A DNA stretch of 64,000 bases from Emergomyces orientalis (lineage: Eukaryota; Ascomycota; Eurotiomycetes; Onygenales; Ajellomycetaceae). Of the stretch, positions 13,340 through 24,052 are shown piece by piece (the stretch's first letter is position 1; the number at the start of each line of letters is the position of its first letter). Location of the stretch: NCBI GenBank assembly GCA_002110485.1, contig MOWL01000001.1, forward strand, positions 1,860,001-1,924,000. Reading direction: 5' to 3'. The notes under the pieces are model-generated. The model was not told the origin of the DNA and searched no databases. It saw only the letters and a program-made list of their open reading frames with translations. The translations under genes were made by a program, and so were the position numbers.

Positions 13340-14929
13340 TTATCCTTATCATACGGTTCATACCATCATATGCTGCTGTCGCCGGTTCCTGTGCGCGGTG
13401 TGCGGGGGAGCCCAGGATGATCGTGATATGTGGAAGATCTCGTTTCATTTCGTTGCACGTCACAGAAAGGTCTCTACGGAGTACTCATAATAATCTGTAA
13501 TATGTCAAAAGTGGCACACCCCCGTGAAGGCATGCTAGTTCACCACTCTTCATTTTTAGGTAAAAGCCAAATGGACGGAACCGGCCCGTTTTTCTTTTCA
13601 TCTTAATCTCAACGGCCTTGTTTTTACGGGACATTGTTATTAAAGGACTAAGCTTCTAGCAACAGTTCGTTCTTTGTTTCGTCTCTTGCGTCGGATTTCC
13701 ATGACTACTTATTAGTGACCTCTGCGTAGAGAGTATATAATTGATGCTGAGTTGACAACAAGGGAAAAGAAAGATCGCGGAGGTCACAAGTTCCCCACCC
13801 ATTCATTACTTTTGAGTTACTGCTAGAGTCTTAGTGGGGGACTGATCCAAAGTATTATTATTATTGACAGAACGGTACAAACTTTTAGACTGACCACTTT
13901 GGGTAATCCGTAAACAAATTCCGGGGCCAGGGCGAAGATAGTGAAACCCTTCGACTGGGGCGGATAAAGCGCCGTCTTTTCAGCATCTTCCTTCCATGAT
14001 CTTTTTTTACGCAGTGAACATCAAACGATATTTAATATCCCGCTGATACTGACGATGACGACAGGTAGAGGAAGGGTAAATTAAGGGATCGACACACTGC
14101 ACTGCTATTCCAGAGATTCCCATGAGCCAGGTGATCTAAAGAGGTATGATATATATCGTCATTGCCAGGCCCAGGTGGAAAGGGGGGAGAGAATAGTAGG
14201 GGCTAGTACCCTGTAGTTGGGTGCGTTTTGAGTCCAAGGAGTGATCATCTGCATCGTGAACTTCTATTTGTATTTCTAGTGGTTGGCTGCGTGCCTGCGG
14301 GTGATTTGTGCGCAAGTAACGAAGAATTCCGACAAATAATGGATACCTAGGAGTACATCAGCAATGTTCGGCAGAGGTAGTCAAACTCCCAGGATCAGAC
14401 AATCAGCAGCCGCCAGTCGGAGGCCTCTCGCTGGTAGCCTGGTAGCCTGTGGCAGGCCACCAACCACACGCGCAGGTCCCATGGGCCAACCAGCCCTTGT
14501 TGTGCCATTAGCCCACTGTTTCCTGGTTAAGATAGGCTAAACCAGCCCAGAAAATGTGGCCTTTGAGATTGAACTGCTAAGATCGTAAAAGTCCTCGTCG
14601 TAAAATGCACACATTTCACAGGCTGGAAGAAGCTGGTTGACTAGCTGGCAGCAGCTAGTGTTAAGGGGGGCGGTCCTCTGGCGCTATCATGCCCGTATGC
14701 AGTCTGTTGCATCCACCACCACAATTCCCTCGCCAGTCGCAGTCCGGTCCCATGCACGGTGCAGGCGTTCCCTTGGCAGGCAAGGCCCCTCACCAATCAG
14801 AGTTTGGCGGCGAAGGGAAATATGGAGAAATATCAGCTCTAACAACCCACGATGATTGATTGATTCCGTTCTCCCGCTCTGGTCAAGTGGCTTCTGTGTT
14901 TCCTATCTTTGCACCATTATCATTAATAT

Positions 14930-15200
14930 CTTACCCTCTTCGTCCGCTTCCTCTTCTTTCTCTTTCTCTTCTGTTTTTCTCCTTTTCCTCACCCTGTCTC
15001 TTTTTTGAACAGTGGACAGTGTATTGTTGGAGGAATCTTCCTGGGACCATACCTTGTCTCCTCTCTCTCTCTCTCTCCCTTCTTCCCCCTCCTGCGTTGA
15101 CTCGCGTATTGAGTCAACCAACCTCATCTTCCTTTATATCGTCTCCAGCCTTCTCTTCTCCTCCCCCCCCCCCCAATTCCCCCGCATTACAGCGTCGGTC
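14930..15200 (+). promoter_or_regulatory. Pyrimidine-rich leader/promoter of the LRR gene
   Basis: Dense C/T tracts (for example ctctctctctctctccct near 15060 and a C run near 15163) occupy the sense strand some 600-850 bp ahead of the LRR start codon. CT-rich blocks like this commonly mark promoters and transcription starts in filamentous ascomycetes. The exact start site cannot be read from the sequence. Confidence 0.4.
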
Positions 15201-15726
15201 TTGGATTATTGTATTGTATTTTGAATTTCATCTTCTCTGTCAAAGACGGCTATCTGTTTCCACAGTCCCTCTCGACTTTCTGCCTTGTTTTGTTTTTCGT
15301 TCTCTCTTGGGACTGTCCCGGTGACCAAACCCAAAACACCCCTCTCGCCCAGTTCTCCCCGTGCACATGAACCCAAAAGGCATGACCCTTTGACCACTTC
15401 GCCACGGGCTTCGTAATATTCCTGTGTAGGCAATTTGGTTTTCCTTTAAGTCAATCCTCGCTCTTGCCGAGTTCCTTAAGCCCTGCTCCCGAGTTTGTTG
15501 TTGGATAGTACTGGTTTTTTGAGTCACCGAAGTTATCAAAGTCACTGTTTTGTGTGTATCGGGAGCCTCATCAAAGCATAATTGTTGTTGGTCGCAGAAT
15601 TGCCCTCATTTCCCTCCCAGCAACACGCAACACCCGCATCCTCCTCAACCTTCCCAACACGACACACTACATCTTCTTGGATGCGCTCAAAATGTCCTCT
15701 CATCCATATATAGCCTCGTTCTATCA

Positions 15727-15753
15727 ATGAGCAAGTCCCGCTGTCTCCTTTAG
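15727..15753 (+). other. Short upstream ORF in the LRR gene leader
   Basis: An ATG at 15727 opens an 8-codon reading frame (MSKSRCLL) ending in TAG at 15751-15753, 38 bp before the LRR start codon. If the leader is transcribed through here it could lower initiation at the main ATG. No conservation data are available. Confidence 0.35.
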
Positions 15754-15791
15754 ACTGGACCCAGAACTCCTTGGGCAGTGACCTCGTCATA

Positions 15792-18306
15792 ATGGAGAAA
15801 CTCAACACTGAAGATGGCCAGCTCTTCATCAAGGTAAGTGCCATTTTTCTGGCCCGCAACAGATTTCTCGTCGAGGTGTTAAAAAGCACATGTCTAACTT
15901 GTTGAATGACCTTGTTAGAACCTGGCCAGCTTCGTCCGTACTCATGAGAAGGCCCTCGCCAACGCTTTGCAGATGAAGCGCCAATCCTCCAAAGCATCAG
16001 ACTCTTCCAGCCGTTCCGCTACATCTTCTACACTAGCAGCTGCGTTTTCCTTGGGGACGCTGAGTTTCACATCCCACACCATTAAACCTGCAAAACTCAC
16101 CCTAACTAGCCATCACCTTTTCTACCTACTATCCCGGTTTGAGGACATATCCATACCTGTTGGTCCCATGAACATTCGCTTGGAAAACATCAATACCGAG
16201 GCTTCATCCGCATATGTGTCTTTTTTGAGCAAACCACGTCGCTCCAAGGGGGATAGAGACTCGATCCATTCTGTATCCAGTGTGCGTAGTGTCATGTCCG
16301 GTATGAGCTCGCTCTGGTCTTCATTTGGCCTAGGATCTAAAGACTCTATCTCCAAGTCGGAAAAGGCCAAATTAGCCATTGAAAATGACCTAAAATACTT
16401 GTATTCGGCCTTTACTAAAATCCCCTGTTTGAGACTTGCCCCAGACCACAGAGCTCGCCTGATTCGTGGATACGAGGAATTTCCTTTCGACACTGCTGTC
16501 CCACTCCATTCGTTTAAAAATCTCAGTGCCTTGGAGATTATCGATGTAGATTTCCGTTCCTTCTATGGCTGGGACCGTCTAGCAGAACAGTTAAGATCCC
16601 TCACCCTCAAGCGTGCCGGTATTGATGACCCCACGGACCTCCTGACCGGGATTGTTCTGGATGACCTTGACAAACGGAGACGGAGATCCTCCAAATACCA
16701 ATCATCTCCAGTTCTCGGAGCTTCTTCTAACCCGCAAGCATTCAATAAACCAGAGCTGGCGAAATCCATTTCAGCCCCTGGTTCTCCGGTGGCCGACCCC
16801 AGGTTTGGTACAAGCTCCAGCCCAAAAGGCAGCACCTCAATGGTCAGGGTATTCTCCGAAGGTGGTAGAAGACATGCTCGGACAGAAAGTATTTCACCCC
16901 CTCGTCCTACGAGTTCCAAACAGCAGTCTCATCGCAGAGGAACGTCTTCCAAAATTAGGAGAACTGGATCCGAGAGTTCCAGCTCTAGCGAAGCTTCCAC
17001 CCACCACAGGAATGGAAGCACTTCAAATTTATTGGCTGCTGGCATTCTTCCCCCATCTAAATGGCGATTCCTCCGCCACCTCAGCTTGACAGACAACTCG
17101 ATGACTAGTGTCAGCGTTTCCAGTCTTGCTCCCGTTGCCAATACTCTCCACTCATTGGATTTGTCTTGGAATCTCTTCACCGAAGTCCCCGACAGCCTTG
17201 CGTCTTTGACAGCTTTGAGATCTTTAAACCTATCTCACTGCATGATAGACTCTCTCCACTCTCTTTCTAGGAACCCGTTGCCTGCCATCACTGCGCTTAA
17301 TCTTCGAGGAAACCGTCTCCGATCCCTCGCAGGCATTGAACGACTATTGTCATTGGAGCGTCTTGATTTACGAGACAACGAACTGAGTGATCCTACGGAA
17401 ATTGCCAGATTAACAGGCATTCCATATCTACGTGAGATCTGGGTGTCTGGGAATCCCTTCACCAAAACATTTTCCGGTTACAGGGTGTCCATATTCAACC
17501 TATTCAGACAAACTCCGGGATTCTCCGAGGATATTACCATCGATACTACAGGCCCCGGATATTCGGAAAAAAAACAACTTGTGGCCCGTGTCGTAGAACC
17601 AGAAGGGGCTCCCGTTATTCGACGTTCTGGGCCAGGCGACGATTTTGCGGATATAAACCAAGATATTCCAGCTGCCTCGCCGTCAGCCACTGCAATTCTT
17701 ACGGATGCATCAGCGCCCGCTGCTGCTGTTCAAGCGGAATATGCAGTAGGCTCCAGTAGGCGGAAGAAAGTTCACAGACGAAAAATTGTAGAACTCTCCC
17801 GCGATGATCCTTCTTTTAGCATGGTGGCTGGTGGCGCTGAGACCATCAGCCCTGTTTTGCAACAACCTATCCCCGAACACCCAGTTACGAAACCCGCAGT
17901 TATGACGGAACAACCTCCAAGCTCAAGCAAGATATCCAGCAAAATACCCAATACCACTAATCAATCCCAAAAAGCCACTGTTACTACTCTCACCAACCCC
18001 AAAGAATCGCCAAGCATGTCTGTCTTTGAATCCACCAAGAATCCCCATTTGCTTCCTGCTATTCAAGGCCTCGACTGGGCCGCCAACGGAGACTCCTATC
18101 GTCAACGACTCGAAACGTTGAAGCAAGAAGTTGGAACCAACTGGCTGACAGTGCTTGGCGATGAAACATGGGACACTTCACAAAAGGACATCAGTTCCCA
18201 TCCAGGTGGTGGTTCAGAATACGACCCAGTGGGGCCACTTCGGCCTGCGCTCATTGCCAGGGCTAGTAGCCAGGCGATCGCCACCGGAGGTCGAACGTTA
18301 GGCTAA
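15792..18306 (+). CDS. Leucine-rich repeat protein
   Basis: An 809-residue protein in two exons, 15792-15833 and 15919-18306, with donor GTAAGT and acceptor TTGTTAG. The first exon encodes MEKLNTEDGQLFIK and continues into NLASFVRTHEKALAN. Residues of roughly 35-100 look like a small globular, possibly PH-like, lipid- or protein-binding region. A serine/proline-rich disordered segment (about 240-365) follows. Next come about five leucine-rich repeats (about 370-500), including LHSLDLSWNLFTEVPDSLAS, ALNLRGNRLRSLAGIERL and LERLDLRDNELSD, closed by an LRR-cap-like stretch EIWVSGNPF. The C-terminus is again low-complexity, with a basic patch SSRRKKVHRRK. Similar uncharacterised LRR proteins exist across ascomycetes and S. 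pombe. The LRRs imply protein binding, but partner and role are unknown. The gene stands at the end of an unusually long upstream spacer. Confidence 0.88.
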
Positions 18307-20061
18307 GTATCGGACTAGTCACTATTTCCTTCACCTCGTTAAACGCGTCTCCTTCCTCGTGTACTCTCTCCTACATTATCACCCCTCGCCTCCAAGGAGA
18401 ACGCCAATATAAAAACCAAAATGGAAACAAAATAAACAATCTTGTTGCGGAAGAGGAGATTTAAGAGTCGAGAGGTATAGACTGTATTTTCCAAATTGCG
18501 AGGCAATAAATTGCGAAAACCAGCAAGCAGATTTTCTTGTCATCACCCTTAACACACAAAAAATGTCGAGGAAGAAAAAGAGAGAGAATGAGAGAAAAGT
18601 GTTTTGGGGAGGAATTTTCCACCAAAAACCATCATGATCATATTCAACTCTTGGTTTCTTTTCCTTTTTTATTTTATTCTTTCTGCGACGCAAGTCTTGC
18701 GCTTTTCTCTAATGGGATATATGTCTGCATGTTGTTTTGTTTTTGCATGAAATATACCACTGTTGTTTCCTGCCTGTATGATCATTTTACTTTCTTTCAT
18801 TTCTTTGCATCTGTATGGCGCTTATCTGGTTTTTGGTTGGGTTCTTGCCCCTATTTGCCACTGTCGTCGTTGACTTTCCCCGAGAGTCAGGCCCCGCCCC
18901 GGGAGGTATATGAGTGAGGTTCTTCCCCCTTTTATATTTTAGACCGCTTTTGTACTGTACTTTTACGGACTGGAGAGGCGGCCTTTTTGTCTTTTTGTTT
19001 TGTTTGTATTTGGGTTGGATTTTTCTGCTTTTTCTTTTTTTCGCAAATTTGACATTTGGCGTTTTACATAGCGAGTTACTCTTTTTCTGTTTTCTCTTTT
19101 ATGCTTTTCTTATCTCCTTTCCCACCATTTTTTTTTGTTTGTGCTTTGGGTGCTGGGAACAGAAAGTGCTAATGGGGTGTATAATTTTTGGTTTCAATGT
19201 GTGTGGCAGCGGGCTGACAGATTTTGGGGGGGGGGGTTATTTAACACACTTTTGTTAACGACACTAAAATATGTTATTTTTCTTTCTTCTCTCAATACGC
19301 TTCTCTTAACACTTCTCGGAGATCTTCCCCTAATTAAGGTATTCACAGTGATGTTATTATGTTTTCTCTCCCCCTAAGGCATATAGGTGTGTTGCAGCTT
19401 ATCGACAGACATTTCGAGGTGTTTGGAATAAGGGGCTAAGCGAGGAGATCTCACTTACCCCCACCCCAACTGTACCCCTTACCATTTACCTATCCAAATC
19501 TCAATGCCACATGGTATTATATCTACCTAGGTATGCGCATAAGTGCTATATATGAACATTGGTAAGCCAGTCTGGTACAGAACCAAGCCAAGGCTTCCTA
19601 GTCGTGCGGGCATAGACGGCCCAGTATTGTAATTCGGCATCACGATTATTTGGATGTAAGGTGAAGCTTTTCGTGAAACGATGAACAGCCAAAGGGCCCA
19701 ACACTTTCCCGCTCTCTCTTGATGTGGGATGGGCTGAAAGACAATGAATCCAGAAGACTACTGGTATCAATTCTTTTCAATCCTAATCATCGTGTGTTGT
19801 TTGACAGGCTCGTATACACAAACCCAAAGGGGGGCATCATTGATGAGTTTGAGACATAAGGTTCATAGCTAAGCTGTCATCAGAAAACCTTCAGAAAATC
19901 AAAATCATCAGTAAAGGGGAGATCGCTTACTTTTGTTCTTATTATTTTCTTTTACGTTTGATAGGGAGAGGGGGAAAGTGTCTATACACGTTTCATATTG
20001 GGTCAGGAGTTTGGATTAGTTTCATGAGTCGAGAGGGGCCTTGGCTGTCCAATAACAAACA
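18307..20061. other. 3' region of the LRR gene and spacer to tRNA-His
   Basis: Very T-rich on the + strand until about 19380, consistent with a 3' UTR and terminator region, and then ordinary intergenic DNA. Open frames here are driven by T-rich codons (Phe and Leu runs) and are not credible genes. A 9-base G run sits near 19228. Confidence 0.5.
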
Positions 20062-20132
20062 GACGGTGTGGTCGAGTGGTAAGACGTCGCGTTGTGGCCG
20101 CGCCAGCCTGGGTTCGATTCCCAGCACCGTCA
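20062..20132 (+). tRNA. tRNA-His (anticodon GUG)
   Basis: A 71-nt cloverleaf without intron. The acceptor GACGGTG (20062-20068) pairs perfectly with CACCGTC (20125-20131), and the discriminator is A at 20132. The D arm starts GTCGAGTGGTA and matches box A. The anticodon loop TTGTGGC (20092-20098) carries GTG. The T arm CTGGG-TTCGATT-CCCAG (20108-20124) contains box B. One mismatch (T-C) tops the anticodon stem. A73 agrees with eukaryotic tRNA-His, whose extra 5' G is added after transcription; the genomic base before the gene is A. Confidence 0.96.
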
Positions 20133-21884
20133 CGTTATTTTTCACTTACTTGGTTTTTTTTTCCCTCCCCCGCCCGTAAAACATAGTTTGAAGTAGATCC
20201 CTACTTCTGTTTCCCATTTTCTGTAATTTCTTCAAACAGCAAACAATCAGTCAAGCAGTGTAGAAAATTTTTTGGCCTGGTTATTTGTTCCTTTGACAGC
20301 AGCAGCCAGTATGAAGTTGTATCCCCCTCTGCAGCTTGCGATTGAATTCAACTACTATTACTCTGTACACAGTAATGAGATCATGACATATTCATATATT
20401 ATTTTTATTTTTAGTTCTTACCAGCTATTGGCCAGTTAAAGTGCTAAATTGCTAGACGCAGAATTTCAGGTTTCATGTTCACCCTGTCTCTACCTTCTAA
20501 GCTGCAGGGCTCTCTAATAATAAGAATACCATGCACATACTGCGTAAATATCGTTGCGGGAGACAGGAAAGCATAAATAATGACAATTAATCAGCATATA
20601 CAACTGAGACAGGACAGGAAAAGGCATATCTGTAATAATTATTAGATATCAGCAGCCGCTTTATTACACAGAATAAGACAAAACAGACAATCGATTGCTA
20701 TGATATATGTATATATGTATATACGTGTGATAGAAGAATAGAACATCAAAGGAATACTCATTATTGTTGTTGTGGTTGTATTGATGCGTATCGTACCGTA
20801 TGTAATGGCCCTGTATCAGTATTCGTCCCCCCAAGCCCCAACCTGGATTCTCCCCCAACTCCTCCCGCCCACTCAGCCCAAGCCCAGGCAAAACTCATCC
20901 GAACTCTCCACCCTCAAACTCTCCCTCCAGTCAATCACCACATCTCCTGCAACCATCTCCCCTCTGGCTTCCACCACCCACCACCCACCTCTGTGCCCTT
21001 CGATCTGCTACTCTTCGCTGCTGAAGACCTGCTCCATTCTTGATTCACTGCTCTCAATAACTAAGAACTCTACCCTTTGACTTCTTCCGGCTACCCAGGA
21101 CAGACCGCTCTGCATCCTGATTGTCCAGCAACAATCCCTCCCTCCACTGCCACCAATATCCACTACGCTTGGGGAAAAAAAAACTTGACCTTCCAGCTAG
21201 ACTACGCCACGGATAGGGACTTTGCCCATCCACTCCAACCAAATTTGTTTCCCTCTGATCGAGTCGCAAAGACCCCAGAAATTGACACAGAGCTGCTGTT
21301 GGTCGACACCGTACCTGGAATTCTGCCGTGTTAAAAAACCGAGAGAGTCTCATCCTTGACCTGACTGACACACCAACAACCCTCTCCATCAACCCCCCTT
21401 CAACTGCAGCCCGCACCATCCCCTCCGCCATAGCAAGACGAATATCTAGGCCGTTATACAATACCTGTGCGAGGAGTCTGGATTGGAGGCACGTTGGCTC
21501 GGTCCCTCACGGCCTTATTTTTACCTTCGTGCCATATTAGGTTTTCCCACTTCGTAAGCCGCTCGCCTTTTTCCCTCCTAAACGCCTTGATGCTACAAAC
21601 TCCCCAAGTCTCCGGCTCGTCTTTTATACCAACTCTACACAACATCAACACAACTATCTGGTCGAGTCGCACTCGTTTACTGACTCTCTCTAGGATAATC
21701 TAGGATTGCGTGAACTCCCTCGATATAACCCAAACCTTCCGAAATCCCCGTCTTCTTTCCCCCCTCTCCCCTCCGCCGCGACCCTTTTTGCTCGCATTTT
21801 TTCCTTCTCCGTTTCACCCTTTTCATTCCCATCCTCCCCCCGTTCGTTCCTTTCGGATAACTCTCTTGCTAGCGGCGGCAAGAC
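20133..21884. other. Spacer and leader upstream of PP1
   Basis: No gene is seen. The part from about 20820 is C/T-rich on the + strand and becomes strongly pyrimidine-rich at 21735-21860, just before the PP1 start. It is probably promoter and 5' UTR. Several ATGs open short frames here, but whether they are in the mRNA is unknown. Confidence 0.45.
20138..20142 (+). terminator. Pol III terminator of tRNA-His
   Basis: A run of five T begins 6 nt after the tRNA end, and a longer T run follows from about 20153 as a backup. Oligo-T on the sense strand is the standard RNA polymerase III stop. Confidence 0.75.
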
Positions 21885-23284
21885 ATGGCTGACCAGAATG
21901 AAATCGATCTGGATTCCATCATCGACCGGCTGTTGGAGGTGAGGGGTAGTCGACCAGGGAAGCAGGTTCAATTACTCGAGTCTGAAATTCGCCATCTCTG
22001 CACCAAGGCAAGAGAGATTTTCATCTCTCAACCTATACTACTAGAACTCGAAGCCCCAATTAAGGTTGGTTTTCCGACCATTTCTATGTTTCTGTCTTGT
22101 TTTTATTTGGTCCTTTCTTTCCTATCAAGTTTGGTAATATGGGCGCTTGGTCTTAGCCTGTTGAAAACACCAATCGTTTAAGCCACTCTTATCACATCAT
22201 ACTATATAGTAGAATACACGGCTAATTCATACCTTGAACGACAACCAGATATGTGGCGATATCCACGGACAATACTACGATCTCCTGCGCCTGTTTGAAT
22301 ACGGCGGTTTCCCTCCAGAAGCCAATTACCTCTTCCTTGGAGACTACGTAGATAGAGGTAAACAATCGCTCGAGACTATCTGTCTCCTGTTGGCGTACAA
22401 AATCAAGTACCCGGAGAATTTTTTCATCCTCCGCGGGAACCACGAGTGCGCCTCGATCAACCGTATCTACGGTTTCTATGACGAATGCAAACGGAGATAC
22501 AACATCAAGCTGTGGAAGACGTTCACGGACTGCTTCAACTGCTTGCCAATCGCTGCTATTATTGACGAAAAAATCTTTACCATGCACGGTGGTCTAAGTC
22601 CTGACCTAAACTCCATGGAACAGATCCGTCGTGTTATGCGTCCTACTGATGTAAGTGCTCTGGTTTTTGTATCCCCCGCTTTCCCCTGCTGTAATTTAAC
22701 ATGCATAAATCATGGGGCTTCTTACGCAATAAAAAGTCTCCGAGCTCCACGAGGCTCAGGATCCGCTGACCAATATAGATTCCGGACTGCGGCCTTCTCT
22801 GCGATCTTCTTTGGTCCGATCCAGACAAGGATATAACCGGGTGGAGCGAAAATGACCGAGGGGTGTCGTTCACCTTCGGACCCGACGTGGTTTCACGATT
22901 CCTACAGAAGCACGATATGGACCTCATATGTCGTGCGCATCAGGTTGTCGAGGATGGCTATGAATTTTTCTCGAAAAGACAGTTGGTCACACTCTTCAGC
23001 GCGCCCAACTATTGCGGAGAATTCGACAATGCTGGAGCAATGATGAGTGTTGATGAGAGCCTGTTATGTTCATTCCAGGTAGGAGGAACCCTCCATTTCC
23101 GCCGGCCACCGCTCGTGCCGAATAAGAAATAATTAAATACATATATAATGCAATCGGACAAGCAACTAACACCAACTTCTCCCCGCAGATCCTGAAACCA
23201 GCCGAAAAGAAACAAAAGTACGTCTACGGTGGCATGAGCAGTGGCAGACCCATCACTCCTCCTAGGAAACAAAAGAAGAAGTGA
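21885..23284 (+). CDS. glc7: Protein phosphatase 1 catalytic subunit (PP1, Glc7/BimG type)
   Basis: A 325-residue metallophosphatase catalytic subunit, the fungal Glc7/BimG/Dis2 orthologue. It dephosphorylates Ser/Thr residues under the control of targeting subunits, in mitotic exit, glycogen metabolism and polarity. Exons are 21885-22064, 22249-22650, 22779-23078 and 23189-23284, all joined in frame (donors GTTGGT, GTAAGT, GTAGGA). All family motifs are present: ICGDIHGQYYD spanning the first junction, LGDYVDRG, LRGNHECASINRIYGFYDEC, HGGLSP, LICRAHQVVEDGYEF and LFSAPNYCGEFDNAGA. The C-terminus has the Cdk-site context RPITPPRKQKKK, whose Thr is the conserved inhibitory phosphorylation site. 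Nothing is missing, and the length is normal. The start begins MADQNEIDLDSIIDRLLEV, as expected for the family. Confidence 0.98.
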
Positions 23285-23370
23285 AGAAAGAAATCATACG
23301 AGCTTTTCCATTTGTAGCAGGTTCGGGCGGAGATAAAAACTCTTAGTCAAACTACCCACCACGATATTTC

Positions 23371-23395
23371 AAAAAAAAAAAAAAAAAAAAAAAAA
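23371..23395. repeat. Poly-A tract (25 nt)
   Basis: Twenty-five consecutive A lie about 90 bp after the PP1 stop codon, followed by alternating CG (cgcgcgcgc). A simple repeat; the assembled length may be unreliable. Confidence 0.8.
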
Positions 23396-23792
23396 CACGC
23401 GCGCGCACGAGAGAGACGGATAACTTGGGAGCGGGCAGGCCTTCCCTCCCCCTGCGACAAAAATGAGCCAGCCAACCCATCCTTCTCACCACCCACGCAC
23501 GACAACGCGACAACAGTAACAACAATATCAGCATTCATGCGCCCGCCGCCTTCCCCCGCCACCTTTTACCTCGATTTTTATAACTAGTTTAACCGACATG
23601 AAACTGAGTATTGGACTTCTCAAATGGCTGTTTCCTTCTTTGTCTTGTACGCCCCTTCGGTTTTTTTCTGTAATGGGTATCGAAGTTACTATTCGGTTGT
23701 TTTCTTTTACCTTTTTTCAGTTGCCTCCTTTTTTCTTTCTCTTTTTGATTTTCCTGTTAACGCATACGTAGCTGATAATAATTAAAGCTTCT

Positions 23793-23817
23793 GTCGTCGT
23801 CGTCGTCGTTGTCGTCG
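23793..23817. repeat. GTC trinucleotide repeat
   Basis: About eight GTC-type units with one GTT interruption, in non-coding DNA downstream of PP1. Confidence 0.75.
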
Positions 23818-23875
23818 CCTGAAAGAATTTATCCTTCTTCTGACCTCCACTCTCCACCTTTTTTTATTCAATATT

Positions 23876-24052
23876 CTCTCACTCTCTCTGTCTCTCTCTC
23901 TCTCTCTCACACACACAGGCCTTTTCTTCTTTTACAACCCCCCCCCCCCCTTTTTTTTTTTATAAATATATATTTTATTCAATTTACCCGCCTTTTGCTC
24001 CCCTGTGCCTTCATGTTCTTTTCCACAATAGGCAGAGAGAGAGAGAGAGAGT
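23876..24052. repeat. Cluster of CT, CA, poly-C/T and GA simple repeats
   Basis: A CT/CA tract (about 23876-23918), a C run followed by a T run (about 23939-23961) and a GA tract (about 24034-24052) lie within 180 bp. This is low-complexity 3' flank with no coding value. Confidence 0.7.

Larger units (their letters stand above)
5248..15791. other. Gene-poor spacer of about 10.5 kb
   Basis: Head-to-head spacer between the phospholipase (-) and the LRR gene (+). All open frames are short, lack recognisable domains and overlap on both strands. It holds a short 11-bp tandem repeat near 6202, an ATT microsatellite near 13319, an A-rich run near 13226-13256 and, from about 14930, the pyrimidine-rich leader of the LRR gene. 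No tRNA, rRNA or transposase is recognised. It may hold long non-coding transcripts or distal regulatory DNA, which the sequence alone does not show. Confidence 0.55.

Noticed and set aside
14860..15545. Overlapping frames of 70-154 codons upstream of the LRR gene
   Set aside because: They are Ser/Pro/Leu or Glu/Arg-rich because of CT tracts, have no domain, and lie in the leader.
18379..19377. Phe/Leu-rich frames such as 18914-19258 (+)
   Set aside because: They come from T-rich 3' flank DNA; composition mimics membrane proteins but no family or gene context supports them.
19546..19770. Minus-strand frame of 74 codons near tRNA-His, considered as a gene remnant
   Set aside because: No family recognised and no splice partners found; kept as unassigned spacer.
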